Part shown: positions 51,406-59,600 of the stretch, in pieces
Layout of the letters: each line of letters opens with the position of its first letter
How positions within the stretch are numbered: position 1 is the stretch's first letter
Assembly: GCA_039938515.1 (NCBI GenBank)
Contig: JBDUUL010000024.1
Location: 62,001-126,000 of the forward strand
Source: Nitrososphaera sp.
Lineage (GTDB): Archaea > Thermoproteota > Nitrososphaeria > Nitrososphaerales > Nitrososphaeraceae
DNA: 64,000 bases
Direction: 5' to 3'
Position numbers and translations under genes: made by a program
Notes under the pieces: generated by a model
Databases searched by the model: none
What the model was told of the DNA's origin: nothing
Seen by the model: only the letters and a program-made list of their open reading frames with translations

Positions 51406-51711
51406 ATCATGGCGTCTTATAGTGGATCAAACTAGGATATATCCGCGGTAACAGGCACAAGCTATGAAGTTAGACATTATTACAAGCGCGCAATGTTTAG
51501 AATAAGCAGGTCATTGACAAATTAACCTTTGTTTTGCGATTCAAGGATTAAGGATGAGTAATACGACTTACGCTTCCAGTAGCCAGTGAGATCTCGTGGT
51601 CTTCGGTCGAATCCAAATCATTAGGTTCCTCAGCCAATAATTAGAAGCTTCAACAAGAGAACTGAATTATTGACATGATTAAATAAACACAACAGCATTA
51701 GATCAACTACC

Positions 51712-52977
51712 GTGCGATGGGGCAGAGACAAGAAATCCCAAGACAGTTCTGAAGGCAAGGACAACTCTGCAAATGATAACGCTGGTAAGAGCCCCCAGGA
51801 CCTGAGTAAGTATGACTGTTATTCTATCCTTGGCGTTACCTACAACGCCAGCGAGGCGGAGATAAGAAATGCGTATCGGCGCCTTGCATTGCAGTATCAT
51901 CCTGACCGCAACAAGTCGCCCGACGCGCCAGCCGTCTTTGTAGTAATTCAGATGGCATACGATACCCTTGTAGACCAAGGCAGGAGGAGACGCTACGACT
52001 CCACAATACCTGTCCTAGAGAGCAGGAGAAGGACGGGCCTCAAAGCTATCCTCGAGGGGGCATACACTGAAGGATTTCTGCTGGACGACAGAGCGGCAAT
52101 TTTCGTGGAAGACAGTGACGAGGCCATAGTGTTTGAAAACGGAGTAAGCATTCCCACGATTTGGATCCACAAGAATAACCAGCACCGGCAGTTCGCGTTG
52201 TATTCTGACGCAGCCTTTGAGAGGCTATTCAGGACGTTGTATGCGATAATTGAGCCTCAGGAAAAGCTAAAGGGACTTGTTATACTGGGCACGCCGGAGC
52301 TTCGCGCGCACTTTGATGCTCGATTTTGGAACAGGGGCCAGACCAACGTTTCGCTTTACTGCCACAGTTCGATCACCTTTTCAATTGTCAGTGGCATCCC
52401 GTACCTGTACCTGAGTGGAGCAAGATACTACAATACCCAGCAGGAGATAACTGTCGAATTCTATTCAAAGATGGCGGAAGCCATTAGCAGTCTTCTCCAG
52501 AAGGAGCTTGAAGGAGCGGTTGAGCCGCCTGAGCATATTCTCGAACCTGCGACTCTTTTTCAGCCGGTTAAGGTCATTGCCGAGCTAAAGCTCCCCCCAC
52601 GCGAGATATGCGAGAGCTTTGCCCGACTATGCAGGGTCAAGTCGGCGCAGGCTGCATTGGAGATGCTGTCAAAAGTTTACGGCGTGCCTCCGATGCAGGC
52701 AGTGTTCCAACACAGGTTCCCGGTGAAGGATATGGTCTGCGAGAATTCACTAGCAGTGTATTACTCGGATAAGCTTACTGCTTACTTTAGGCCCGAGGGC
52801 ACAACAATGATGACAATCCTGCATGAATTTTACCACCACCTAGTAAATTGCTACGGCGCCAGGCTGGATTACGACGTGTTGCCGGATGTCAACACCGGCT
52901 ACTATGCAAGAAACGCAAGAGAAGAAGCTGCTGCAAACAGTTACGCTGACGCGTTTCTTCGGCGTGCCGTCGGTTGA
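51712..52977 (+). CDS. J-domain/zincin fusion protein
   Basis: 421 residues from GTG 51712. A disordered charged start, a DnaJ J-domain (about 33-97) with HPD at 63-65 (LQYHPDRNKSPD), then a large middle region with no family I recognise (about 100-360), and a C-terminal zincin helix ILHEFYHHLVNCYGA (HExxH at 371-375) with ARNAREEAAANSYAD downstream that could supply the third ligand Glu. No Gly/Phe or DnaJ zinc domains. The J-domain would recruit Hsp70 (DnaK). The combination suggests a chaperone-linked protease or peptide-handling factor; not known to me. Confidence 0.75.
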   Translation: MRWGRDKKSQDSSEGKDNSANDNAGKSPQDLSKYDCYSILGVTYNASEAEIRNAYRRLALQYHPDRNKSPDAPAVFVVIQMAYDTLVDQGRRRRYDSTIPVLESRRRTGLKAILEGAYTEGFLLDDRAAIFVEDSDEAIVFENGVSIPTIWIHKNNQHRQFALYSDAAFERLFRTLYAIIEPQEKLKGLVILGTPELRAHFDARFWNRGQTNVSLYCHSSITFSIVSGIPYLYLSGARYYNTQQEITVEFYSKMAEAISSLLQKELEGAVEPPEHILEPATLFQPVKVIAELKLPPREICESFARLCRVKSAQAALEMLSKVYGVPPMQAVFQHRFPVKDMVCENSLAVYYSDKLTAYFRPEGTTMMTILHEFYHHLVNCYGARLDYDVLPDVNTGYYARNAREEAAANSYADAFLRRAVG

Positions 52978-53031
52978 GACACCTGCAAAACGCAAGATTT
53001 TTCAGTATCTGTCCCCAGCTTGGAATTTTAG

Positions 53032-54363
53032 ATGGTTATGCCGGTAAGAATTACAGGAAGGCTATCAGCAGCTTTCCTCCTTTTGGTTCTGCTTGCGATA
53101 TCACCCGCGTTTTCGTGGCGAGCCGCAAGCGCTGCGACGCAAGACAGCTCCACGACTGCCTCTCTTTCGATTTGCCAGCCTTCCGTGTTTTCCCCTTATG
53201 CAATAGATCAAAAGGTTCCATTGTTTGCAGGAATCTGCAATCCAAACGATGCTGTTTTCGATTCGCAGGGTAACCTCTGGGTAGCCGACGACCTTGGCAG
53301 GGTGCTGCAGTTCAAACCGCCATTTGTCAACGGTGAGAACGCAACCATCGTCATAGGGCAGAAGGATTTTACCTCGCTTTCCAGTAATGTAGACGAATCA
53401 ACTCTCGGTGCTGTACAGGGCGTTGCTTTTGATAAGGATGGCAACCTGTGGGTGGCCGACCAGAGTAACAACAGGGTCTTGGAGTTCAAGCAGCCGTTCT
53501 CAAATGGCATGGCGGCAAGCCTAGTTCTGGGCCATTCGGACTTTACGACGCAGGCACCAACCAGCAATCCGACTGCATCAAGCCTTTCAGCGCCGCAAGG
53601 CTTGACTTTTGATTCAAATGGCAACCTGTGGGTGGCCGACAGGGGATTCTTTAGGGTGCTGGAATTCAGGCCGCCATTTTCGACCGGGCAGGCAGCGAGC
53701 ACAGTAATCGGCGCAGACAATTTTACATGGAGTACCGGCCAGCGGACTCAAACCTCCCTCGGCAGTCCCGTCGCCGTCACCTTTGATTCAAAGGGTGCGT
53801 TGTGGGTCACCGAGTCCACGGGAAGGGTGCTTGAATTCCTGCCTCCGTTTAACAACGGCGAGGCAGCCAGCATCGTAATCGGCAAGCGGGACTTTACCCA
53901 GACCTTCCAGAGCAGCCCGAACTTTACTTTCCTGCAGAATCCAAACAGTGCTGCTTTTGATTCTTCCGCAAACCTCTGGGTTGCGGCGACGGATTCGATC
54001 TACGGTTTCCAGCCTCCGTTTACCAACGGGCAGAATGCGAGCGTGTCGATTTCCTGCCCCGTCGCAAAGCTTCCGTCCGGCACCTGTGCAGCGCCTGTTA
54101 GTTCGTCTAGCCTGGTGTTTGACTCTCACGGCAACCTGTGGGCGGCGGGCCACTCTCAGGGCACCGGCGTAGACCTCACCCAGCCGTGCTGCGTGATTAC
54201 GCTGCCGCCATACTCGGAGGGCAGGGTGCTTGAATACTCGTCGGTTTCTGTCCCGGAGTTTCCCGCGTCTTCAGTTGGAATCGTTGCCCTCGCTTCATTT
54301 GCCGGCGCCGCAATTGTGCTACGGCGGTTCTACGCAAGTAGTCCGTCAAAAGGACACGCATAG
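53032..54363 (+). CDS. Secreted NHL beta-propeller with PEFP C-terminal signal
   Basis: 443 residues (ATG at 53032 or 53038). Signal (about 12-34), then blades with the motif F(D/S).(K/Q)GNLWVAD...(R)VLEF.PPF.NG, e.g. NLWVADQSNNRVLEFKQPF. The C-terminus VPEFPASSVGIVALASFAGA followed by a basic tail resembles a PEF-CTERM sorting signal. Likely cell-surface. Confidence 0.82.
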   Translation: MVMPVRITGRLSAAFLLLVLLAISPAFSWRAASAATQDSSTTASLSICQPSVFSPYAIDQKVPLFAGICNPNDAVFDSQGNLWVADDLGRVLQFKPPFVNGENATIVIGQKDFTSLSSNVDESTLGAVQGVAFDKDGNLWVADQSNNRVLEFKQPFSNGMAASLVLGHSDFTTQAPTSNPTASSLSAPQGLTFDSNGNLWVADRGFFRVLEFRPPFSTGQAASTVIGADNFTWSTGQRTQTSLGSPVAVTFDSKGALWVTESTGRVLEFLPPFNNGEAASIVIGKRDFTQTFQSSPNFTFLQNPNSAAFDSSANLWVAATDSIYGFQPPFTNGQNASVSISCPVAKLPSGTCAAPVSSSSLVFDSHGNLWAAGHSQGTGVDLTQPCCVITLPPYSEGRVLEYSSVSVPEFPASSVGIVALASFAGAAIVLRRFYASSPSKGHA

Positions 54364-54442
54364 CAAGATATTTGCAAGGCTAACGCCTCCCACCCTGCTG
54401 TTTGAACTGAGGGGTCAAATGCATTGCACAAGCCATTTCCGG

Positions 54443-55399
54443 CTAAACCTTTGTCCACTTCTTGTGGTAAAAGTACAATATCATGATGACTGCAGGCACG
54501 ATCGATTCGATGATGACGATTATCACGGTGGTGTACGGTCCCCAGAACGTCCATGGCCCGGATTGTACGCTCCCGGGAATCTCGATGTTCATGCCGTAGA
54601 ATGAGCTCAGCACCGTCACAGGTATCGTAAGCGTAAACAGTATTGTCAGTATTCCGAGGATCTTGTTTGATTTCTCGGTTCCGGCGACATACACGGTGTC
54701 ATTGTAGATTTCAACAGCCGCCTTTGAGGCGTCGAGTTCCTCGAGCACCTTGTCAATGTGGTCGCGGACGTCGGAATAATACGGCGCAAGTATTTCACCG
54801 TCAGAAAACCTCTTTGCGTCGGATGTCACGTCGACAATGACTCGCCGCAGCGGGATTACAAGCCGAGTCATCGTGGCAATCGTGACCCGCAGGGAAGTGA
54901 TATTCTTGCGCGGGTCTGCTCTGCCATCAACGACCGCGTCTTCGACGCCGGCGAGCTCCCGTTCGAAATACTGCATGTTTGAGAGCAGCTTGTCGACCAT
55001 GCCATCGATTATTCTGTGCAGCAGAAAGCCCGGCGACCTTCGCCCCATTTCGTGCAAGGTAGATTCATCACCTTTGCTGTATGACTGCCTCAATGTACCC
55101 AGCAGTTCCAGCGGTGAATTGTGAACTGTAACGAGGAAATCCTGTCCTATAAAGACGCATAGCTGGTCCACCTTGACTTGTTTACTGCTGTCATTCCCGT
55201 TTGGCCCGGCAAAAGGAAAGCGCAGTATGATAAAGGAGTGGTCGGGGTAGGAGTCAATCTTGGATACCTGGACGTTTGAGAAGCAGTCCTCGATATTTAA
55301 CTGGTGGAAGGGGTATACTTGCGCAAGCTTCTCGAGTTCGTCTCGAGTGGGCTTTTCCATGTCAATCCACGTGAACCGGCCAAAATCAATGTTCGACAT
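54443..55399 (-). CDS. corA: CorA-type magnesium/cobalt channel
   Basis: 318 residues from the ATG giving MSNIDFGRF. Cytoplasmic alpha/beta part, long helices and two C-terminal TM helices with the selectivity motif YGMNIE between them; basic end KKWTKV. Mg(II) uptake is the family function (Co(II)/Ni(II) also pass). An upstream ATG at 55438 is possible but adds a Gln-rich stretch not typical of CorA. Confidence 0.9.
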   Translation of the reverse strand: MSNIDFGRFTWIDMEKPTRDELEKLAQVYPFHQLNIEDCFSNVQVSKIDSYPDHSFIILRFPFAGPNGNDSSKQVKVDQLCVFIGQDFLVTVHNSPLELLGTLRQSYSKGDESTLHEMGRRSPGFLLHRIIDGMVDKLLSNMQYFERELAGVEDAVVDGRADPRKNITSLRVTIATMTRLVIPLRRVIVDVTSDAKRFSDGEILAPYYSDVRDHIDKVLEELDASKAAVEIYNDTVYVAGTEKSNKILGILTILFTLTIPVTVLSSFYGMNIEIPGSVQSGPWTFWGPYTTVIIVIIESIVPAVIMILYFYHKKWTKV

Positions 55400-55626
55400 T
55401 GACACAGACAAGTGCTGTCCGGGTTGGCGCTGTGGCAAGTAATAACTGCTTCTGGCCCTTGACCTATTTCCTCCTGTTGAGCCTGTTGAGACCGCGCTAT
55501 TCCGCGGTTAAACATTGGCGGGCAGGATTCGCATGGCCCCATCCCGCAGTCTTTGGAATTTGCTCTCGATTGCCCGGATCGTTGCAAGGGGTTAAATCAA
55601 CAATTAGCGGAGATTGAAAGTATCCT

Positions 55627-56703
55627 TCACCTCCTTGCCTTTAGTAGCACAAAAGCCGCTATCGCGCCCATCAGCCCGCCAAATACCAAGAGCACCTGCA
55701 TAGGAAATGACCCGTTTGGTTGCGGGGCCGCATCTTTCAGACTTACGTCAAAGACCTGGGCTCCCTGCAAGTCCTGCACCGAGGCATACCCCGCAATCTG
55801 GATCTGGGCATTTGGCTGAGGGGTGATCAGCCGCAAAGTAACCGGAATGTCGTTCACGGTTACATTGACTGTCGACTGCTGATCCCCGGGGCAGCCCTGC
55901 TTCAGGCTGCACTGCCCGAGCGAATAGACGGAGATCACCTTTGCAGAACCGGTGTTGACGTCTGAGGACAGGCCTGCGGCGCTTACCTGGCTCTTTGTGG
56001 GGTCGAACAGCGAGTCCCACTTGTTGAGGTCCATCCTCCCAATGTCGCCAAAGTCAAGCACTGGCGAGTACAGGAGCTGCCGGGCGCTTTCAGAAGAAGC
56101 GATCTTGGCAAGGGCCTGCGGATGCCTAAATCCCAGAGCCTGCGCCGGCGAGTTGATGTCTACTTTTGTCCCGTTCTGAAGCGTGACATAGACTGGCTCA
56201 CTTATCTGCAGGCCCCTCCAGTCTGCATCCACTACAAAATGCGAACTGGGCATCGTCGAATTGCCGCCGATTATTACTTTTGAAAAACTGGGCACAAGGT
56301 CAACCTTCACAGCAACCTCTACCCGGTCTTCCGCACCCTTTACTGTCGCGGTGTACTGCAGGCTGAGGCCGTTGACCTGCATTCCGCTCGCAATCCTGTT
56401 CAGGTTTCTGTTCATGGCAGAAATGACTCCGCTGACCGCGCTAGGGTTTTCCGTCCCGTTCAGGTAAAAGGAGTAACGCTCGGTTGCGCCGGCAAATTCA
56501 TTTGCAAGCGTGCTACCGGGCGGATAGTCTACCTCCAAGAACTTGTAGCCCGTAAACTTGCCTTGTCCCCTGTCAAACTCCGGTACAATTATTGCAGAGA
56601 TCTGCGCAGCGTTTGCCTCAAGCGGCAGCTGGAGTACAATTATCGCCGCTGCCATGACAAACAAGAGTGCTCTGGTGCATACTGCACTGACAGTTCGTTT
56701 CAC
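55627..56703 (-). CDS. Secreted/anchored thaumarchaeal surface protein
   Basis: 358 residues. Signal helix (ALLFVMAAAIIVLQLPL), a beta-rich extracellular region with several N-glycosylation-type sites and two Cys (LGQCSLKQGCPGDQ), and a C-terminal TM helix (MQVLLVFGGLMGAIAAFVLL) plus KARR. No catalytic motif. Divergent from the seven-TM gene. Confidence 0.72.
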   Translation of the reverse strand: MKRTVSAVCTRALLFVMAAAIIVLQLPLEANAAQISAIIVPEFDRGQGKFTGYKFLEVDYPPGSTLANEFAGATERYSFYLNGTENPSAVSGVISAMNRNLNRIASGMQVNGLSLQYTATVKGAEDRVEVAVKVDLVPSFSKVIIGGNSTMPSSHFVVDADWRGLQISEPVYVTLQNGTKVDINSPAQALGFRHPQALAKIASSESARQLLYSPVLDFGDIGRMDLNKWDSLFDPTKSQVSAAGLSSDVNTGSAKVISVYSLGQCSLKQGCPGDQQSTVNVTVNDIPVTLRLITPQPNAQIQIAGYASVQDLQGAQVFDVSLKDAAPQPNGSFPMQVLLVFGGLMGAIAAFVLLKARR

Positions 56704-56844
56704 GCACTGGTTTTCAGAGTCAAAATATTATCGATTGCTCACCTTGAGGGCTTGCGTGAAAAGCGCCCTGCAAGAACACCCTTGAAGGGAGCAAGCCTTA
56801 TCTTTATTCTTGATACACTATTCACTGGTGGGTGGTATGAGCTG

Positions 56845-57648
56845 ATGCTCTCGTCGCTTGATCCCAACATTCTGAGCCCGTTCCAGCTGTTGGAGCCATC
56901 GATGTCCGACACGAGCAGCCTGCTCGTCAGCGCCGTCTCGATATTCCTAGCATGCATGATATCCTGGCGGTTTTTCAGATCTTACAGGTTTTCCGGGTTC
57001 GGCTACCTTCTTGGGCTGCCAGTTGGATTTGCCCTTCTGGCGCTATCATACGGTGCGCAGCACATGAGTCTGGTCATGCAGGCCAACCCGACCCTGCACC
57101 CGTCGTTCTATTGGGGCCAGATTGTGCTCCAGTCAGAGGGCTTTGCGCTGATAGCAGTCTCGTACCAGTTCAAGAACTTTGAGCCCGGACATCCGCCGCG
57201 TCAGAGATGGCGTCAGGATGGACCTCGCCCTCGTGCCCGGCTATCAGGAGTTTCCCTGTCGGTGCTGCCGGCGGCAATGATTGCGCTGCCGCTTGTGATC
57301 CCGATTTCTCTGTTTGCGGCAACCCCTTACTTTAATTACTCCAAGATTGCTGACGTGGGCTTTTGCATGACAATCTTCAACCTCGCGGTGATCGTCTATA
57401 TATGTCGGAGCGCGCTGGTCTCGCTTGTCCGCGCGGGAAACCTCAAGCTCCTCTACATCCCCGCCGCGTATGCGCTGTTCTTTCTCGAGCAGTATTCGCT
57501 CACGGTTACCTACTTTGACAACAGCCTGATTGCGCTTGCAGGTTCAATGGCAGCCAGGATTCTCGCGTTGGCTGTGTTCGTCTACGCAACAGTCAGCATC
57601 GGGAAGTACAGAAGGAGGCAGGAGATTGAAGCAAGAGAAAAGGCATAA
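56845..57648 (+). CDS. Seven-TM membrane protein
   Basis: 267 residues from ATG 56845 with seven hydrophobic helices (about 20-40, 52-72, 88-110, 140-165, 178-198, 208-228, 235-258) and a cytoplasmic basic tail (KYRRRQEIEAREK). No known transporter motif. The wHTH gene starts inside its last codons (23-bp overlap), so the pair is co-translated and may form a sensor/regulator unit (inference). Confidence 0.68.
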   Translation: MLSSLDPNILSPFQLLEPSMSDTSSLLVSAVSIFLACMISWRFFRSYRFSGFGYLLGLPVGFALLALSYGAQHMSLVMQANPTLHPSFYWGQIVLQSEGFALIAVSYQFKNFEPGHPPRQRWRQDGPRPRARLSGVSLSVLPAAMIALPLVIPISLFAATPYFNYSKIADVGFCMTIFNLAVIVYICRSALVSLVRAGNLKLLYIPAAYALFFLEQYSLTVTYFDNSLIALAGSMAARILALAVFVYATVSIGKYRRRQEIEAREKA

Positions 57649-57901
57649 GCTCCAGTTATACCGCGACATTCTCTCGGCGGTAGAGGAAGACAGCATCGGA
57701 AGTGGGGCCGCGCTTCCGACGCACATACAACATCATTCCCGCCTATCGTATGACAAGATGACGAGACACTTTGACGAGCTGGAGGAAATAGGCATGATTC
57801 GGCGCGAGGCAAAAGGCCTCCTGACGATAACAGACAAGGGCAAGCAGTTTGTCCGGCAGTATGACGAGCTGGTGCTTCTGATAGAAAGCGCAGGCCTTTA
57901 A
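57626..57901 (+). CDS. Small winged-helix regulator coupled to membrane gene
   Basis: 91 residues from TTG 57626, chosen because an AGGAGGCAGGA Shine-Dalgarno lies just upstream. The fold RDILSAVEEDSIGSGAALPT, THIQHHSRLSYDKMTRHFDE, EEIGMIRREAKGLLTITDKG is a thaumarchaeal-type winged HTH (predicted dimer). Overlaps the seven-TM gene by 23 bp. Confidence 0.72.
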   Translation: MKQEKRHKLQLYRDILSAVEEDSIGSGAALPTHIQHHSRLSYDKMTRHFDELEEIGMIRREAKGLLTITDKGKQFVRQYDELVLLIESAGL

Positions 57902-57980
57902 CGAGGCACTTGTTTTTGCGATTCCCTGCCCCATGGAAAAGTGGGATTGGATAAATAAAAGAGCCTATTGCTATACAGTG

Positions 57981-58409
57981 ATGTTCGGACGCAAGAAGAA
58001 GACGGGACCAGCATCCGAGGCAATTCCATCAGAAGAGGACAAATTTGAACTTGAAGCAAATAATGTCGATGTGGAAAAGCTCGTTTCTGAAATTGAAAAG
58101 TTCCTTGCAAAGTCCGACGACCCCTTTGACTTTAACACGTACAAAATACACAGGTTTCCCGAGAAAAAGTTAACACTATTCGAAATTGACTATGGTCCTA
58201 GGAGGCCAACGACAAAATTCCTCGTCGTACTGGAAGGGGACAACACTCACCTGCGAGTTCTGAACCGCCCGCCAGACAATTCCGTTGAATACTTGCTTGC
58301 AATACAATTTCTTTCCCCGCTCATGGCATCGATATTTTTGCCCAAGGCTTTAAACGCCAAGAAATTCTACGGTAAGCTCTGGCAAACAATTGAGAATGCC
58401 ATCAGCTAG
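57981..58409 (+). CDS. Conserved hypothetical protein
   Basis: 142 residues from ATG 57981; GATAAATAAAAG about 30 bp upstream is the TATA box. Acidic/charged start, then an alpha/beta domain (FDFNTYKIHRFPEKKLTLFE, FLVVLEGDNTHLRVLNRPPD, FLSPLMASIFLPKALNAKK). Soluble, no motif known to me. Confidence 0.65.
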   Translation: MFGRKKKTGPASEAIPSEEDKFELEANNVDVEKLVSEIEKFLAKSDDPFDFNTYKIHRFPEKKLTLFEIDYGPRRPTTKFLVVLEGDNTHLRVLNRPPDNSVEYLLAIQFLSPLMASIFLPKALNAKKFYGKLWQTIENAIS

Positions 58410-58574
58410 CTTTCTAAACGGGGACGAGCTGCGCTCACAATAATTTGGGAACCAATGACAAGCTGTCAAGAACCCCAGAGAGCTCTGACCTCACCAAAAA
58501 TTGAACTCGCTTTGTGCACTATTATTAGAACATTCTGCCGATTCAATATATGAATTCGGCCTTCATATTCTGTC

Positions 58575-58826
58575 ATGGCAACTGAACACGACCCGATACT
58601 GATGGCAAGACAGAAGGCCAAGAGGAGCATAATAGCAAACTCAATCGGACTGTGCGCTGGAGTCCTGATCACAATTTTGACATTGCTTTCACCGTCGCCT
58701 ATATTTCTTGTAGCATGGGGCGCGATTATCTTTTGCCCGATTTCTGCAGTCAGGAGTTACTCGCGATATAGAAAGCTCGGTGGCCTGCTCCAATCTGGAA
58801 CATCTACAGACTCGCGGCCCGCCTAA
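58575..58826 (+). CDS. Small two-TM membrane protein
   Basis: 83 residues: hydrophilic start, TM helices about 20-40 and 46-62, basic linker (SYSRYRKLG). A TATA-like ATATATGAATT about 25-30 bp before the ATG suggests a leaderless mRNA. Unknown role. Confidence 0.65.
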   Translation: MATEHDPILMARQKAKRSIIANSIGLCAGVLITILTLLSPSPIFLVAWGAIIFCPISAVRSYSRYRKLGGLLQSGTSTDSRPA

Positions 58827-58841
58827 CGAAAAGCCGCGGCG

Positions 58842-59033
58842 CTAGCTGGAATACTGGTCCTCACCGCCAAGAGATTCAAGGTATGCCGCATGGCATTCCT
58901 TGCACTGGCCCCCGACAAAACTTGAATCATCCTTTTCCTGTTTGCACGTATTGCATCTTTTCAAAGTAAATGGCTCGCATGCCTGTGGCAAATTAAGTAT
59001 TTCGCAGCTAGCCTGCTCTGGCGGTGTTGCCAT
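58842..59033 (-). CDS. Small zinc-finger protein overlapping receiver gene
   Basis: 63 residues from the ATG at 59033 (MATPPEQASCEILN). Zinc-binding region RCNTCKQEKDDSSFVG and GQCKECHAAYLE: two CxxC pairs. Its start overlaps the end of the receiver gene by 26 bp, so the two are co-translated. Confidence 0.62.
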   Translation of the reverse strand: MATPPEQASCEILNLPQACEPFTLKRCNTCKQEKDDSSFVGGQCKECHAAYLESLGGEDQYSS

Positions 59034-59442
59034 CCGAAGATGCGTCATGATCTGCTTCAAAGTGCGACGCGATGTGGCTGGCAAGGTCCGCAGCAAGCAT
59101 CGGCTTTGTCAGAAAGCAGTGGCTCTTCAGGCTCGGCAGAGCCATCCGGGATTCCTGAGGGTGGATTTCAAATGCCGACAGAAAGCATACTTGCAGTTCC
59201 GGGTTTTTCTTCCAGAGCCTCCGCGCAAGCTCAAAGCCGCTCAGCTCCGGCATCCTTACGTCGAGCACCGCCACGTCGTATTTGCCGGGGTCGATCTCCA
59301 GCGCTTCCGCTGGCCGGTCAAAAGCCGTGACGCTGCAGCCGTGGTTTTCGAGGCCGCGCTTTAGCGTATAGATTATGTCCTTGTCATCGTCAACGAGCAG
59401 AACGTCGAATCCTGACGATAACCCGTGGGGTGGCAAGGTCAA
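59008..59442 (-). CDS. Stand-alone response-regulator receiver protein
   Basis: 144 residues. Receiver signatures: acidic pocket DDD (18-20), phosphoacceptor Asp61 (VAVLDVRMPELSG), Ser89 and Lys113 (LTKP). No output domain; short hydrophilic tail. The cognate kinase is not in the window. Confidence 0.85.
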   Translation of the reverse strand: MTLPPHGLSSGFDVLLVDDDKDIIYTLKRGLENHGCSVTAFDRPAEALEIDPGKYDVAVLDVRMPELSGFELARRLWKKNPELQVCFLSAFEIHPQESRMALPSLKSHCFLTKPMLAADLASHIASHFEADHDASSDGNTARAG

Positions 59443-59600
59443 TTCACAGCTGCAAATGATGTATTTCAGCTTTAAGGCACTTTGTTAATTGACATCGGAC
59501 AGAGAAGATTGTTTTCCGTCTACCAATAGTCCCCTGTTCGATGGTTGTACCAGTTTTTCGGCAAAAGTCAAATACGTTATTGCCCTTTTGTTAAATTGTA

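Larger units (their letters stand above)
50605..51711. other. Non-coding region of module 2 and promoter of the J-domain gene
   Basis: No supportable gene. Holds two motif clusters, the shared element and palindromes listed separately. After 51406 it is ordinary AT-rich spacer; GATTAAATAA (51677-51686) is a TATA box for the GTG at 51712. Confidence 0.6.

Noticed and set aside
51560-51575. Second T7-like sequence TAATACGACT
   Set aside because: Only 10 nt match; considered chance.
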